Shown one piece after another: positions 16,616-25,353 of a DNA stretch of 32,698 nt. The notes under the pieces are model-generated. The model was not told the origin of the DNA, did no database searches, and worked only from the letters and a program-made list of their open reading frames with translations. The position numbers and the translations under genes were made by a program. How positions within the stretch are numbered: position 1 is the first letter of the stretch; each line of letters starts with the position of its first letter. The DNA lies in NCBI GenBank assembly GCA_027314645.1, contig DAHVAL010000019.1:1-32698 (forward strand), in the 5' to 3' direction. The stretch is from Nitrospirota bacterium. GTDB taxonomy: Bacteria > Nitrospirota > Leptospirillia > Leptospirillales > Leptospirillaceae.

Positions 16616-19602
16616 TCGGGGGTCCTTTCAAAGGATCGGGCGAACCAGGCGGTCCCCAATGCCGGAAGGAGCAGGACGGAGGAGAACAAAGATCCCGCCA
16701 GTCCTCCCAAAACGGCGATCGAAAAAGAGCGCTCCATATCGAGTCCCGCTCCGGTGGCCAACGCCAGGGGAAGAAGGGCGGTCGCATTGGCGACATGCGT
16801 CATGAGGAGGGGAAGCATCCGGTCGGAAAGGGCCTGAACGAAGCGGTCCCTGGCACTTCCCTGGGCCCAAAGCGCCCGGTCGAGGACCAGGAGCCCGTTT
16901 TCCGCGGCGATGCCGGCGACCAGGACCAGCCCTACGAAGGAGGAGAGGTTCAGGGAATGATGGAAAAGGACCAGGACGAGAAGGGCCGTAAGAACGGACA
17001 TGAACACCCCCGAGAGAAGAAGAAGGGGGGGCGCGGCCTTGCGTACCAGGGCATAGATGACTCCGGTGACGAGAAGAACCGCAAAAAGAAGGGCGAAGGA
17101 CAGCTGGCGAAAGCTTTTCTTCTGCCAGGTGGCGTATCCGCCCAGATCCACCCAGACGGAAGGGGGAAGGGCGAGCTTGGCAAGCCCCCGGCCGATCCGG
17201 GAGGAGACCGTTCCGAGATCGGAGGCCCCCGACAAACGCCCTTCCACCGAAACGACCGGGGCGAGGTTCAGATCGTCGAGCTCGGCGCGCTCGGGTTCCT
17301 CCGACCAATGGACGATCCGGGAGAGAGGGATCAGTCCGGTGGCGGTTTCGACGGGGAATCGCCGGATTCCCTCAAGGGTCCCAAAGGGGGCCGGAACATC
17401 GAGGACCCGCACCGGACGGGGGATTTCCCCCTCCATGACCGTCGTGACGGAACGTCCCCACAACCCCGTCCGAAGATCATCGATGACCGCGCGGGGCGTC
17501 AGGTGGTATGCGGCCGCCAATTCGCTGTCCACGTGAATCCGGGTCGCCGGGGGAACCGGGCGCTCGCTTCTGGCGACGTCCACCACCCCGGGAACGGAGT
17601 CCAAGAGGGCGACGATCGACGGGACCGCCTGCTCCATGCGCGCCCGGTCCGATCCGTGGATGCGCACGAGGACCGGCGCCTCCGTTCCGATGAGATCATT
17701 CAGCGCGTCCTCCAGGATCTGGGGAAAATCCACGGAGAGTTCCGGCTCGTTCGTTTTGACGTAAGAGCGGACTTGCGCGATCACCTGGAACACCGTGCGG
17801 GTCCTGGTGTCTGAAAGACGGACGATGATGTCCCCCTTGGTCGGTTCGGTGATGTAGAATCCCATCTCCGCACCGAGCCTTCGCGACGTCGAGATCACCT
17901 CCGGCAGAGTGTGCAAGAAGCCCTCGATTCGGGAAAAGGCCCGTTCGCTGTCGTCGAGGGAGGTCCCCGGGGGCGCGTGAATATCGATCAGGAAGGCCCC
18001 TTCGTCCATTCGGGGCATGAAATTCGTCGGAAGCCCCTGGCGCATGGCCAGAAGGCCTCCGATGGAAAAGAGAGCCAGAAAGGCGAGGACTCCCCACCGG
18101 GGGAGCGCAAAGACCCTCTCGAGGAACCGCTCCGTCTTGGGGTGGGAGCGGATCTCCTCCCTCTCCTCAAGAAAAGAGGGCGTCACAAAAAGATTGACGA
18201 GAAGGGAGAGCAGCAGCAGGAGAAAGAGAGTGAGCGCGAGAGGCATGAAAAACGCCCCGACCATTCCCCCGAGACCGAAAAGAGGAATGAGAACGACCAT
18301 CGAGGCCAGGGAAGAAAAGACAAAAGGCCGCAAGAGGACGGGAAGCCTGGATCCCCCCTCGAGAACGACGACAAAGTCGTCGATGACGAGTCCGGTTCCG
18401 GCGGCAAGGCCCCCCAAGGTCAGGAGATTGATCGATTGATGAAGAACCGCCAAGAGGCCAAGCGCCAAGACCAGAACGATGGGAACAAAGGTTCCCACGA
18501 GAAGAAAAGGGCGGAGGCGACGCAGGAAAAGGAGAATCACCGCAAAGGCCGAGACGATCCCAAGGGTCAGGGCGAGGGAGACATGGAGGATGGCCTGACC
18601 GATCACATGGCCCTGGTCGTAGGTGACCCGGCTCTGCACTCCCGAAGGAAGAAGATGGGCAAGGATCCCCCTCCTCGATTCGATGCGGTTCACCACCGCA
18701 AGGGCGTTTTCCTGGTGGGCGCGGAACACGTTCAAAATCACCGCCGGCCTCTGATCCGCGCTCACCCGCACCATCCGGTCCGCCGGCCGGATTCCCCAAC
18801 GAACGGTCGCGACCTGGGAGAGCGGAAGCGGCGCCTGGCCCGCGCCCGACAGGAAGAGGCGCCGCACCGGGGAAAGCCCTGAAAGGGCATTGTGAACCTC
18901 GAGAAGCAGCAGTTGATGGTATTCCGAGAGCCGACCAACCACGCCGATGCGGTTGTGGTCCGGCAAGGCGGAGAGAACATCCTGCATGGTCTTGCCGGCA
19001 CTGGCGAGTTCGTAGGGATTCACCTCGACATGAACCTCCCGCCCTTTTCCGCCGACGATTTCGACCTTCCAAACGCCCGAGATATTGACCAAGAAGGGCA
19101 CAAGCCGGTATTTGGCAAGATCCGTGAGGGTGGAGGGCGAGCGGGTTTGGCTCGTGAGGGCCATCTGATAGACCGGGGTGTCCGCCGAAATCATCCGGAT
19201 CGCGCGCGACCGGGTTCCGGGCGGAAGGTCGGGGAGTACACGGGACAGTGCCTGGTTCACGCGAGAGAGCGCGAGAACCATCGGGCTTCTCCAGGAAAAC
19301 CGGACAAAAAACTCCGCTGATCCGCGGGAGGTCCGGGAGCGAACCTCTTGAACCCCTGTCACTCCCCGAAGGGCCATCGAGACAGGACGCGTGATCCGGA
19401 CCTCCATTTGCGAAAAGGGAAGGTCCTTGGTCGTCACGATGACAGAGATCCTCGGAAAGTCGATGGACGGATAGAGGGCGACCGGAAGGGTCAGCGCCTT
19501 GGCTCCGGCAAGGACGGTCATGATCAGGAGAATGAAAAGGGCGGTCAGGCGATGTCGCCGGAGAAACCGAAGCATGCGGGATCCCCCGCCTCCGGAGGTC
19601 AT
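16612..19602 (-). CDS. RND efflux pump, inner-membrane permease subunit
   Basis: A 996-residue proton-driven RND pump, slightly short of AcrB or CusA (about 1,030-1,050). The first transmembrane helix is at about 19-40, followed by the porter-domain start VALYPSIDFPRISVIVTT. Helices cluster at about 335-480 and 855-990, with periplasmic loops between. TM4 carries GLVIDDFVVVLEGG with the Asp pair 408-409, as in drug-type (HAE-1) pumps. TM10 reads GIAAENGLLVLD, with Glu901 where AcrB has its relay lysine; CusA also has Glu here. The substrate is therefore uncertain between drugs and metals. Two starts are possible (19602 and 19575), both with weak ribosome-binding sites. It is coupled to the adaptor gene, pump first. 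The upstream lipoprotein gene is 99 bp away in the same direction. Confidence 0.9.
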   Translation of the reverse strand: MTSGGGGSRMLRFLRRHRLTALFILLIMTVLAGAKALTLPVALYPSIDFPRISVIVTTKDLPFSQMEVRITRPVSMALRGVTGVQEVRSRTSRGSAEFFVRFSWRSPMVLALSRVNQALSRVLPDLPPGTRSRAIRMISADTPVYQMALTSQTRSPSTLTDLAKYRLVPFLVNISGVWKVEIVGGKGREVHVEVNPYELASAGKTMQDVLSALPDHNRIGVVGRLSEYHQLLLLEVHNALSGLSPVRRLFLSGAGQAPLPLSQVATVRWGIRPADRMVRVSADQRPAVILNVFRAHQENALAVVNRIESRRGILAHLLPSGVQSRVTYDQGHVIGQAILHVSLALTLGIVSAFAVILLFLRRLRPFLLVGTFVPIVLVLALGLLAVLHQSINLLTLGGLAAGTGLVIDDFVVVLEGGSRLPVLLRPFVFSSLASMVVLIPLFGLGGMVGAFFMPLALTLFLLLLLSLLVNLFVTPSFLEEREEIRSHPKTERFLERVFALPRWGVLAFLALFSIGGLLAMRQGLPTNFMPRMDEGAFLIDIHAPPGTSLDDSERAFSRIEGFLHTLPEVISTSRRLGAEMGFYITEPTKGDIIVRLSDTRTRTVFQVIAQVRSYVKTNEPELSVDFPQILEDALNDLIGTEAPVLVRIHGSDRARMEQAVPSIVALLDSVPGVVDVARSERPVPPATRIHVDSELAAAYHLTPRAVIDDLRTGLWGRSVTTVMEGEIPRPVRVLDVPAPFGTLEGIRRFPVETATGLIPLSRIVHWSEEPERAELDDLNLAPVVSVEGRLSGASDLGTVSSRIGRGLAKLALPPSVWVDLGGYATWQKKSFRQLSFALLFAVLLVTGVIYALVRKAAPPLLLLSGVFMSVLTALLVLVLFHHSLNLSSFVGLVLVAGIAAENGLLVLDRALWAQGSARDRFVQALSDRMLPLLMTHVANATALLPLALATGAGLDMERSFSIAVLGGLAGSLFSSVLLLPALGTAWFARSFERTPE

Positions 19603-19701
19603 GTCGATTCTGTCCCCGTGGAATGGTCATGCGTGTTCATGACGCTGATCTTACCTTTCCGGGGATGAAAATGACAATCAAGATCGGACGAGGAAGAAGA
19701 C

Positions 19702-20352
19702 TCAGGCGTGCTTGAGCGGACGGCCGATGGGCGCACCCATCGCCCGCTTGTTCAGGGTCACGGCCCGGTGAATCTGTCCGGCCGCTTTTTTGAGGCCAAG
19801 AGCGACGCGCACAGAGAGCGGGGCTTGCGCCCAGAGTTCCACGATTCCCTTGCCGAGGCGGTCCGATTTTTGTGCGACGGTGTCGGCGGTCTCGATTTCG
19901 ATCGAGGAGGCCAGAGAGGAAGAGGGACGATCGATGTCGTCCGGGGCGACCGACACGCAATCCCCGGGGGCAAGAGCGGAAAAGCGCGCAGGTTCCGGGC
20001 CACCCATCACGACCATGGCGCTTTTGAGCCGGCCGGGACGTTCCTTGAAGACCATTCGGACATGACCGATGGACAATCGCCTCCCGGTCAACAACCGGCA
20101 CTCGGGACGGCCGGAGGGTGAGACCTGCGCTTCCATCATCACAAGGGAGAGCCGTCTGGTCTTGTTGTGACGTTTCACGGCCAGCACCACCCCCCCGATA
20201 ATCTTCTTGACGATGGTCCGCGATTGTCCCCCTTCATCCTCGATGGCCATGACCGCTCCTGCGTCCGTGCTCTGGCACGCCGAAAGCGTCATTCCCACCC
20301 CAACGACAACCCACGAGACGATCCAACGGATGACGCCTTTGTTCTTGACCAT
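19702..20352 (-). CDS. Lipoprotein of unknown function
   Basis: The ATG at 20352 has GGGAGG with 6 nt spacing and gives 216 residues beginning MVKNKG, with a lipoprotein signal ending MTLSAC (Cys26). The mature part has a beta-rich first half (TIVKKIIGGVVLAVKRHNKT, then LSLVMMEAQVSPSGRPECRLL) and a helical, basic C-terminal half. No family is recognised. An in-frame extension upstream to 20454 is unlikely because it would bury the signal peptide. It precedes the RND pump gene by 99 bp in the same direction and may be transcribed with it, but no known RND accessory lipoprotein resembles it. Confidence 0.62.
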   Translation of the reverse strand: MVKNKGVIRWIVSWVVVGVGMTLSACQSTDAGAVMAIEDEGGQSRTIVKKIIGGVVLAVKRHNKTRRLSLVMMEAQVSPSGRPECRLLTGRRLSIGHVRMVFKERPGRLKSAMVVMGGPEPARFSALAPGDCVSVAPDDIDRPSSSLASSIEIETADTVAQKSDRLGKGIVELWAQAPLSVRVALGLKKAAGQIHRAVTLNKRAMGAPIGRPLKHA

Positions 20353-20758
20353 GACATCCTCCCGACTCCCAAGGCCACTCCCGGCCCGATTTAAAACCAA
20401 TCCACAATAGATATAGCAATTTTGTTGCCATGAGAAAATCTCCTTATTTATCAATAAGATTTTTGAATGACCAAGGGGGCGGGAACCCTGCGGCTCCTCA
20501 TCGTTGACAATAGAGCGACGTTTTTGTCCGTCCGCTTACATTGATGAGTTTTCCCTTGCGATCCTGCCAAGCCTCGATCCCCATCGGATAAAGGATGTGC
20601 TGGCATGGTGTCGGAAAAACCGGGCCCGTGTCCGTTGATCCCGACCCGATTGGGTTCGCTCTACAGGGTCCCGCTCGGCACGAGGGAATCGGAAGCTCCT
20701 CGCAAAAAGAGTTTCTTTCTGCGCGTCGATCGTCTATAATTCCCCTCTTGGAAGGTTG
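20353..20758. other. 406-bp stretch without a supported gene
   Basis: This interval separates the minus-strand lipoprotein from the plus-strand tRNA gene. It is AT-rich at 20400-20460 and holds the tRNA promoter at its right end. On the minus strand an AAGGAG site followed by an ATG at 20431 opens a short frame overlapping the lipoprotein gene. I see no homology in it and do not call it a gene. Confidence 0.5.
20735..20740 (+). promoter_or_regulatory. -10 box of the tRNA-Glu promoter
   Basis: A perfect TATAAT lies 18 bp upstream of the mature tRNA 5' end. The expected -35 position (TTTCTT, 20712-20717) matches poorly. Confidence 0.6.
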
Positions 20759-20834
20759 GGTCCCATCGTCTAGTGGCCTAGGACGCTGGCCTCTCACGCC
20801 GGAAACACGGGTTCGAAACCCGTTGGGACCACCA
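20759..20834 (+). tRNA. tRNA-Glu (anticodon CTC)
   Basis: A complete 76-nt cloverleaf. The acceptor GGTCCCA pairs with TGGGACC. The D arm has GTCTAGTGGCCTAGGAC, as in other tRNA-Glu genes. The anticodon stem CTGGC/GCCGG holds loop CTCTCAC with anticodon CTC, and the T arm is CGGGT-TCGAAAC-CCG. Discriminator A and an encoded CCA follow (20832-20834). The lower-GC, IS-interrupted gene begins only 43 bp beyond its 3' end. tRNA 3' ends are common integration sites, so this may be the edge of a small island, although no integrase or repeated tRNA end is visible. Confidence 0.97.
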
Positions 20835-20877
20835 CAACTTAGACCAAGCCCATTACCCTCCCTGAGAGTGAAGCTCG

Positions 20878-22901
20878 TCAATCCTCCATATTGCTGTCTA
20901 ACTCTTCCCCATAATTGCAACTTACGGAGCGCGATCGAGGTTTCAGCGGACCGATTTTCTGTCGCGATTCGTTGTTCAAGGAATTGATTTATTTCTGAAG
21001 CGAACTTTCGCACCTGTTCGCTTGGATCGGAAAGCCACGGCACAAGCAATTTCTTTCGTTCAGCGTAGAGTTCGGCAAAGCCAAATTCGCCACTGACGCC
21101 GTCTGTCTCCATCAAGGCCGATTTGGCTTTTTGAAGTAGAGGATTCCCTGGAGGCAACATAGCAACGATTTTTCGCACAAGTTCAAAAATGTTGGGTTGC
21201 CCTAAGAAGGCCGAAAGGACAGAAAGAACAAACGCCAGATCTTGCTCATTCCCCCCGCTGATCAACTTCTCCAATTGGTCTCTAAGCCCGCCGGACAGAT
21301 CAGGAAATACTGAAGCGAGTAACCGTCCACCCTCGTAGGTGAAGAGCTGGTGTGCGTCACCATACCACTTTTTCGCGCCCTCCAAAACGATGCCGAGAGC
21401 GGCAGTGAGGGGATTTTTGAGTTCGTAAATCGCATACGGCATTGCAACGTAATGCCGTGGAGCGTCATCTGTTCGAGAAAGTGCTTGTCGCATTCCCAGG
21501 AAAGCGATCACACTTGCTGGCCATCGCTCTGCGATGGCTGCAACAACGTTTTCTGCGGAATGTTCCAGCCTGGGGTAACGGACGAGTGACTCGAGCACGA
21601 CACCCGCCTGTTCTTCGTTTAATGCATGGATAATAGGACTTTGAAGCCAAGTATCAAAGGGGAGATGAAGCCAAGTGAAGTCCCCGCACGCATCGAGATA
21701 TCGAAGCGCGGGAAGGAAAATGGTATCAACAAGCCCCCCAGGATGGTTGGAAAACTGTCTAGTTGCGGCAATGAGTGCATTGCGAACTGCGACACGGTCT
21801 TCATGCCGAATGGCGGTTTCAAGCGCGCGCCGAAGCAAGAACTCGTCCAACGGATCTGCCAATTGGAAATACCAAGTGATCGGTCCAAGATGCTCACCTG
21901 CGTTCAACCAAGTCTCAATCTGCACAAGAGCATTCGCATGCTGTTTGCTTCGCATCAGTCCTACGAGTAAGCTCGGCAAGAACCTCGTGAGGGGCTCCTC
22001 GATTCGGGCAATGTAAGAGAGGGCTATCGATGGCTTGGTTTCCGCCAGCCGCTCAAGGAATTTGGCGAATTCGCAAAATGTCGCCAAGTCATCGGATTCC
22101 GTACAGGCATAGCGACAAATTCTGTCGAACCAGAGGTCGGCGCTTGCCTCGTCCACGGAGGCGACGAATTCATCAATTTGCTTTGCCCGATATTCGGTCA
22201 GCTGCCTGTAACGGAAGGCTTTATTCTTCCAAGCAGGTGCGAGCACGGAGTCATGCCCGACCAACGTCTTGTAGATAACGAAGTCGTCCACTGCATTAAC
22301 GTTATTACGAAATGTAATCGTGGCTGCTTCGACTTGCACCCGAGCCTTGACGAGCGCCTGATCATCACGCATCCCTTCGGGCAGAACGGCATAGTTCCAG
22401 TAGCATTGATGGACCCACACTTCGATCGTTCTGAGCAACTCAAGGCTTAACGAAGGAGCCATCTCGGTTAGGAATTCGACGATCGTACGCAAGTCATCCA
22501 TCACCATGAGCTGTAGCTCATTGCTGTACTTACCCCGATGGGGTAATCGTGTGCCGGCCTCGAGTGATTGAAACACCGAACGGCGCTCTCCGTCTGTTCG
22601 TGCCAGTGCAAATAGCTGTTTTAACAATTCTATTGCTCTGGCCCGAATTGCACGAAGCTCCTCAGACGCCACTACCGGTCCACGGAAGATCGTTATTGTG
22701 GAAGAACTTGCTGCCGACCCTTGGATTTCCGTCTCAAGAACTTCAGCGAGTATCGGGGTTAACAACGGTGTCAATGAAATACGTTGTTCCTCACTCAATG
22801 CCTCGATACCTTCGATCAAAATCCATTGTACCCTCGGGCCGCATTGTCGCCAGACATCCAGTTGGTGTTTTGCAAGTTCTTTTCCCAGTTCGAGTAACTT
22901 A
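20878..22901 (-). pseudogene. Main part of an unknown ~680-residue protein gene, split by an IS
   Basis: An open frame runs leftward from the IS edge with lower GC (about 50%) than its neighbours. Removing the IS and one TTA joins it in frame to ATG codons at 23860 and 23851, giving MSKIKLLELGKELAKHQLDVW at the start. Near the 3' end, one base less in CCCC (20907-20910, + strand) changes the read-through into ...KLQLWEELDSNMED and a stop at 20878. Without that correction the frame runs through the tRNA gene, which is implausible. Restored length is 2034 nt from the second ATG (677 residues) or 680 from the first. The protein looks soluble and almost wholly alpha-helical, like a repeat-solenoid. 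I see no P-loop, signal peptide or catalytic motif. It may itself be the C-terminal remnant of a larger protein, since no ribosome-binding site precedes the ATG. Confidence 0.7.
22899..22901. repeat. Left copy of the IS target-site duplication (TTA)
   Basis: TTA directly precedes the left IS end and is repeated at 23838-23840 after the right end. A 3-bp TNA duplication is typical of some IS5-family subgroups (for example IS1031). The duplication is supported by the restored reading frame across the junction. Confidence 0.75.
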
Positions 22902-22919
22902 GGACCTATCCATAAATAA
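22902..22919 (+). repeat. IS left terminal inverted repeat
   Basis: GGACCTATCCATAAATAA matches the reverse complement of the right end (GAACTTATCCATAAATAA) at 16 of 18 positions. The transposase stop codon lies inside it. Confidence 0.85.
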
Positions 22920-23755
22920 CTCCAACCTTCCGAAAACAGATAATGGCGGCCGCCAGATGAAGAAGCGCCCGATAGCTTGCAGCGGTTTTCTCGAACCGCA
23001 CCAGGATCTTCCGGAACCGGTTGAACCACGAATGGGCCGCGTCCACCACCCATCGACGGGCCTTGTATCCCGGGACCTTTTTCAGGGCGTCTCGTTCCTG
23101 TCCCCGGGAAACAACGTGGGGGACATAGCCCCGGGACTCCATGGCTTGCCAGGCCGGGATGCCGAAATATCCCTTGTCCGCGCAGAGATTCTGCACCGGT
23201 CGCTGGGTTCCCGTTTCCGGACGGCCTCCCAGGATCCCATCCAGGACCGCTTCCACCTGCGTCACGTCATGGCGATTCGCTCCGGTCACGACGAGCGAGA
23301 GCGGGACGCCACGGGCGTCCACCAGGAGATGCCGCTTGCTGCCTTTTTTTTCCCCGATCCGTGGGGTTGTTCCCGACGGCCTCCCGGGCCAGGGGCGCCT
23401 TGGTGGTCGCCCCGTCGATCGACTGCCAGTCCCACGCGATGCCCTCCATCTCGTCGTACTCCGCGAGTCCCGCCTCCCAGAGGGACAAAAACAGACCGGC
23501 CTGTTCCCATTCCCGGAAATAGCGGTGAATCGCGCTGGGACTCCCGAAGATCTCCTTCGGCAGCGCTTTCCATTGGCACCCGGTCCGAAGCACGTAGACG
23601 ATGCCCTCGAAGACCCGGCGGGGATCCAGAGCTTTTCGCCCTCCGCCCGCCCGGCGCTTGTAGGTCCGGCCGTCCTTCCGCTGTTTTCGGGGAATCAGCG
23701 AGTCCACCCGCTCCCAGAACCGGTCGGAGACTTCCCAAGACTGTATCTTCGGCAT
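22906..23755 (-). CDS. IS5-family transposase in two overlapping frames
   Basis: The first frame (23755 to about 23267) starts MPKIQSWEVSDRFWERVDSLIP, has the DUF4096-like N-terminal region (GGGRKALDPRRVFEGIVYVLRTGCQWKALP), and the first catalytic Asp in WQSIDGATTKAP. The second frame, ending at 22906, carries LVDARGVPLSLVVTGANRHD, the second Asp in CADKGYFG, and RRWVVDAAHSWFNRFRK. There an Asp stands where related transposases have the catalytic Glu. The frames meet at A8 (T8 at 23344-23351): with seven A they fuse as DRGKKGSKRHLLVD, giving 282 residues. IS5 relatives often use frameshifting here, but usually -1, whereas this junction needs +1 (or loss of one A). Programmed slippage on A8, decay or a sequencing error all remain possible. 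Confidence 0.85.
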
Positions 23756-23819
23756 GCTTCTCCTCCTTGAAGAGTCTGTTCACGGCCTGCTTCGACCGCC
23801 TCAAGGAGAAGTGTATCAT

Positions 23820-23837
23820 TTATTTATGGATAAGTTC
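23820..23837 (-). repeat. IS right terminal inverted repeat
   Basis: The reverse complement reads GAACTTATCCATAAATAA, pairing with the left end (16/18). It is followed outside the element by TTA (23838-23840), the second copy of the target duplication. Confidence 0.85.
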
Positions 23838-23860
23838 TTAATCTTTGACATAATTAACAT
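23838..23860 (-). pseudogene. 5' stub of the IS-interrupted gene
   Basis: On the minus strand ATG TTA ATT ATG TCA AAG ATT runs into the IS at the TTA duplication; joined to 22901 it continues AAG TTA CTC GAA in frame. An in-frame TAA lies three codons upstream (23869-23867), so translation cannot begin farther out. There is no evident Shine-Dalgarno. The first ATG is only 14 bp from the divergent LysR start, which is too close for two ordinary promoters. Either a start is misplaced or this junction arose by an earlier deletion. Confidence 0.6.
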
Positions 23861-23874
23861 AAGAGTTTATTCAT

Positions 23875-24762
23875 ATGACGATCATTCAACTTCGCGTTCT
23901 CTTGGCGTTGAAAGAATTGGGGAACTTTACGGAGGCTGGAGAACGCCTCGGGATCACGCAATCCGCGGTATCGCACGCCGTGGCCGCCTTCGAAAAGGAG
24001 ATCGGGATCACCGTTTTTCATCGGAATCGGAGCGGTGTGGTCCTGACGGAAGGTGGGCACAGGATTCTTGACCATGTCCGGGAGATTGTCGGCCGGGTGA
24101 ATCGGATCAAGGAGGACGCCTCCTCCCTTTCCGGGCTAAAAATTGGAAAAATCACTGTAGGAACGTTGCAAAGCGCCGCCCTCCGCATCATCCCCGGAGT
24201 CGTGGGGGTGATGCGCCAGAAATTCCCGGGCATCGAAATCTCCGTCTTCGAGGGGACGGATAAGGAAGTCCATGAATGGATCCTTTCGGAGACAGTCGAT
24301 CTGGGAATCCTGACCGCCCCCTGTCAGGATCTTGAAACATACCCGCTGCTCAGGGACCGGATGTTCGGGATCGTTCCGGAACACCATCCCTCGGCCGGAC
24401 AGAAGAGCCTGACCCTCGATCAGCTTGCCGCGGGGCCGATCATCCAATGCGTGGGAACCTGCGGAACGATGGCGGCTTCAAGGCTTTCGGAGGCAGGGCT
24501 TTCCCCCGCCCACAAAACCATTGAAGCGCGCAATATCGGGACGATGTCCGCAATGGTGCGGTCAGGGGTGGGAGCGGCCATCCTGGCGGGACTTGCTCTT
24601 CCCCGGGACCTGTCGGGAATTCACGCGATCCCGATCGATCCCCCCCAATTTCGCCAGATTGTCCTCGCCGCCCCGAAATTTCAATTCCTTTCTCCCGCCG
24701 CAAAAGTCTTTGTCGATTTCACGAAGGACTGGATCGCCGGGCGTTTCCAGGAATTGATCTGA
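23875..24762 (+). CDS. LysR-family transcriptional regulator
   Basis: A 295-residue regulator. The N-terminal winged helix-turn-helix is at about residues 2-60: LRVLLALKELGNFTEAGERL, then GITQSAVSHAVAAFEKEIG and FHRNRSGVVLTEGG. A linker helix follows, then a periplasmic-binding-like effector domain starting about residue 90 (GKITVGTLQSAALRIIPGVV). That domain shows the usual LysR pattern with GTDKEVHEWILSETVDLGILTAP and SAMVRSGVGAAILAGLALP. The effector cannot be predicted. LysR genes are often divergent from a target, but here the divergent gene is the interrupted one and the start codons almost touch. A TTGACA at 23845-23850 could be a -35 element, though the fitting -10 (TATTCA) would place transcription start at or after this ATG. 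The ribosome-binding site is weak (AAGAG). Confidence 0.88.
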   Translation: MTIIQLRVLLALKELGNFTEAGERLGITQSAVSHAVAAFEKEIGITVFHRNRSGVVLTEGGHRILDHVREIVGRVNRIKEDASSLSGLKIGKITVGTLQSAALRIIPGVVGVMRQKFPGIEISVFEGTDKEVHEWILSETVDLGILTAPCQDLETYPLLRDRMFGIVPEHHPSAGQKSLTLDQLAAGPIIQCVGTCGTMAASRLSEAGLSPAHKTIEARNIGTMSAMVRSGVGAAILAGLALPRDLSGIHAIPIDPPQFRQIVLAAPKFQFLSPAAKVFVDFTKDWIAGRFQELI

Positions 24763-25353
24763 TTCCATGGGGGTGTCCGCCTTCTCCTGAGCGCGTGAGA
24801 CGGGGCGACGGAACGCTCGAGGAGGCCAATGGAAGCTCGAACCTGACCCGGACCCTTCCTTCACGAGCCGATTTCTCTTTCTTTCCGCGGACACGCGGAG
24901 AAAAGGGGCCCCCTTCCCTAGCCATGATGTCCCTCTGAGGAGAAGGATGGGGCCACTTCCCTGTCCGGCATTCATGCGCCCTGCGGGGATTTTAGCCGAC
25001 CAATGACGGGAGGCCTTTTCGGTCCTTGTTCTTCCCGACCGGATCGGGGCCGACAGGGATATCCATTCCGATTCCTCTATGCTACTCTATTGGCAGCTGC
25101 CCCCAGAAACCCGTTCATTCATAAGGATTCGAGCGTCCCATCGTGCCTTCCCGTCCTCCTCACGGCCCCTTCCCGCAGGCTGGAAACACCGGCGCAACAT
25201 CCGTTGGGATCCAAACCGGCTCCGATCGCCGTCCTCCCCGTTCGACCGGCGGGATCGGCCTGCGTCGAAAATCCGGAGCGGCCCCTCCATCGCCTCTCGC
25301 GACTCCCAGGTCAGAGGCGCCGGACGATCCTCCCCCTCTCTTTCGGACGCTTG
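24763..25353. other. About 590 bp without a supported gene
   Basis: The region between lysR and the HAD phosphatase contains open frames on both strands, but none shows recognisable protein character. The frame of the HAD gene stays open upstream to 25003; its translation there is Pro/Arg/Ser-rich and non-homologous. A short palindrome, CCGCG GACA CGCGG, lies near 24890-24905 without a U tract. Confidence 0.5.

Larger units (their letters stand above)
22902..23837 (-). mobile_element. IS5-family insertion sequence, 936 bp
   Basis: The element has terminal inverted repeats of 18 bp with 16 matches and a 3-bp duplication TTA on both sides. It holds one transposase gene in two overlapping frames on the minus strand, filling nearly all its length. 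Size, duplication, inverted repeats and DDE motifs fit IS5-family elements of the IS1031/IS427 type. It interrupts the gene at 20878-23860 after codon 4 (counting from the ATG at 23851). GC content matches the GC-rich neighbourhood more than the gene it entered. Confidence 0.88.

Noticed and set aside
20234-20431. 65-codon minus-strand frame with an AAGGAG site and ATG
   Set aside because: It overlaps the lipoprotein gene in another frame and loses protein-like composition after about 20 residues; it is probably fortuitous.
20498-20877. Continuation of the large minus-strand frame through the tRNA-Glu gene to a stop at 20498
   Set aside because: It reads antisense through a functional tRNA. 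A one-base correction at CCCC gives a natural stop at 20878, so the extension is treated as an artefact.
20759-22901. Possible integrative element with att sites at the tRNA 3' end
   Set aside because: I find no integrase gene and no second copy of the tRNA 3' end within the window, so only proximity supports it.
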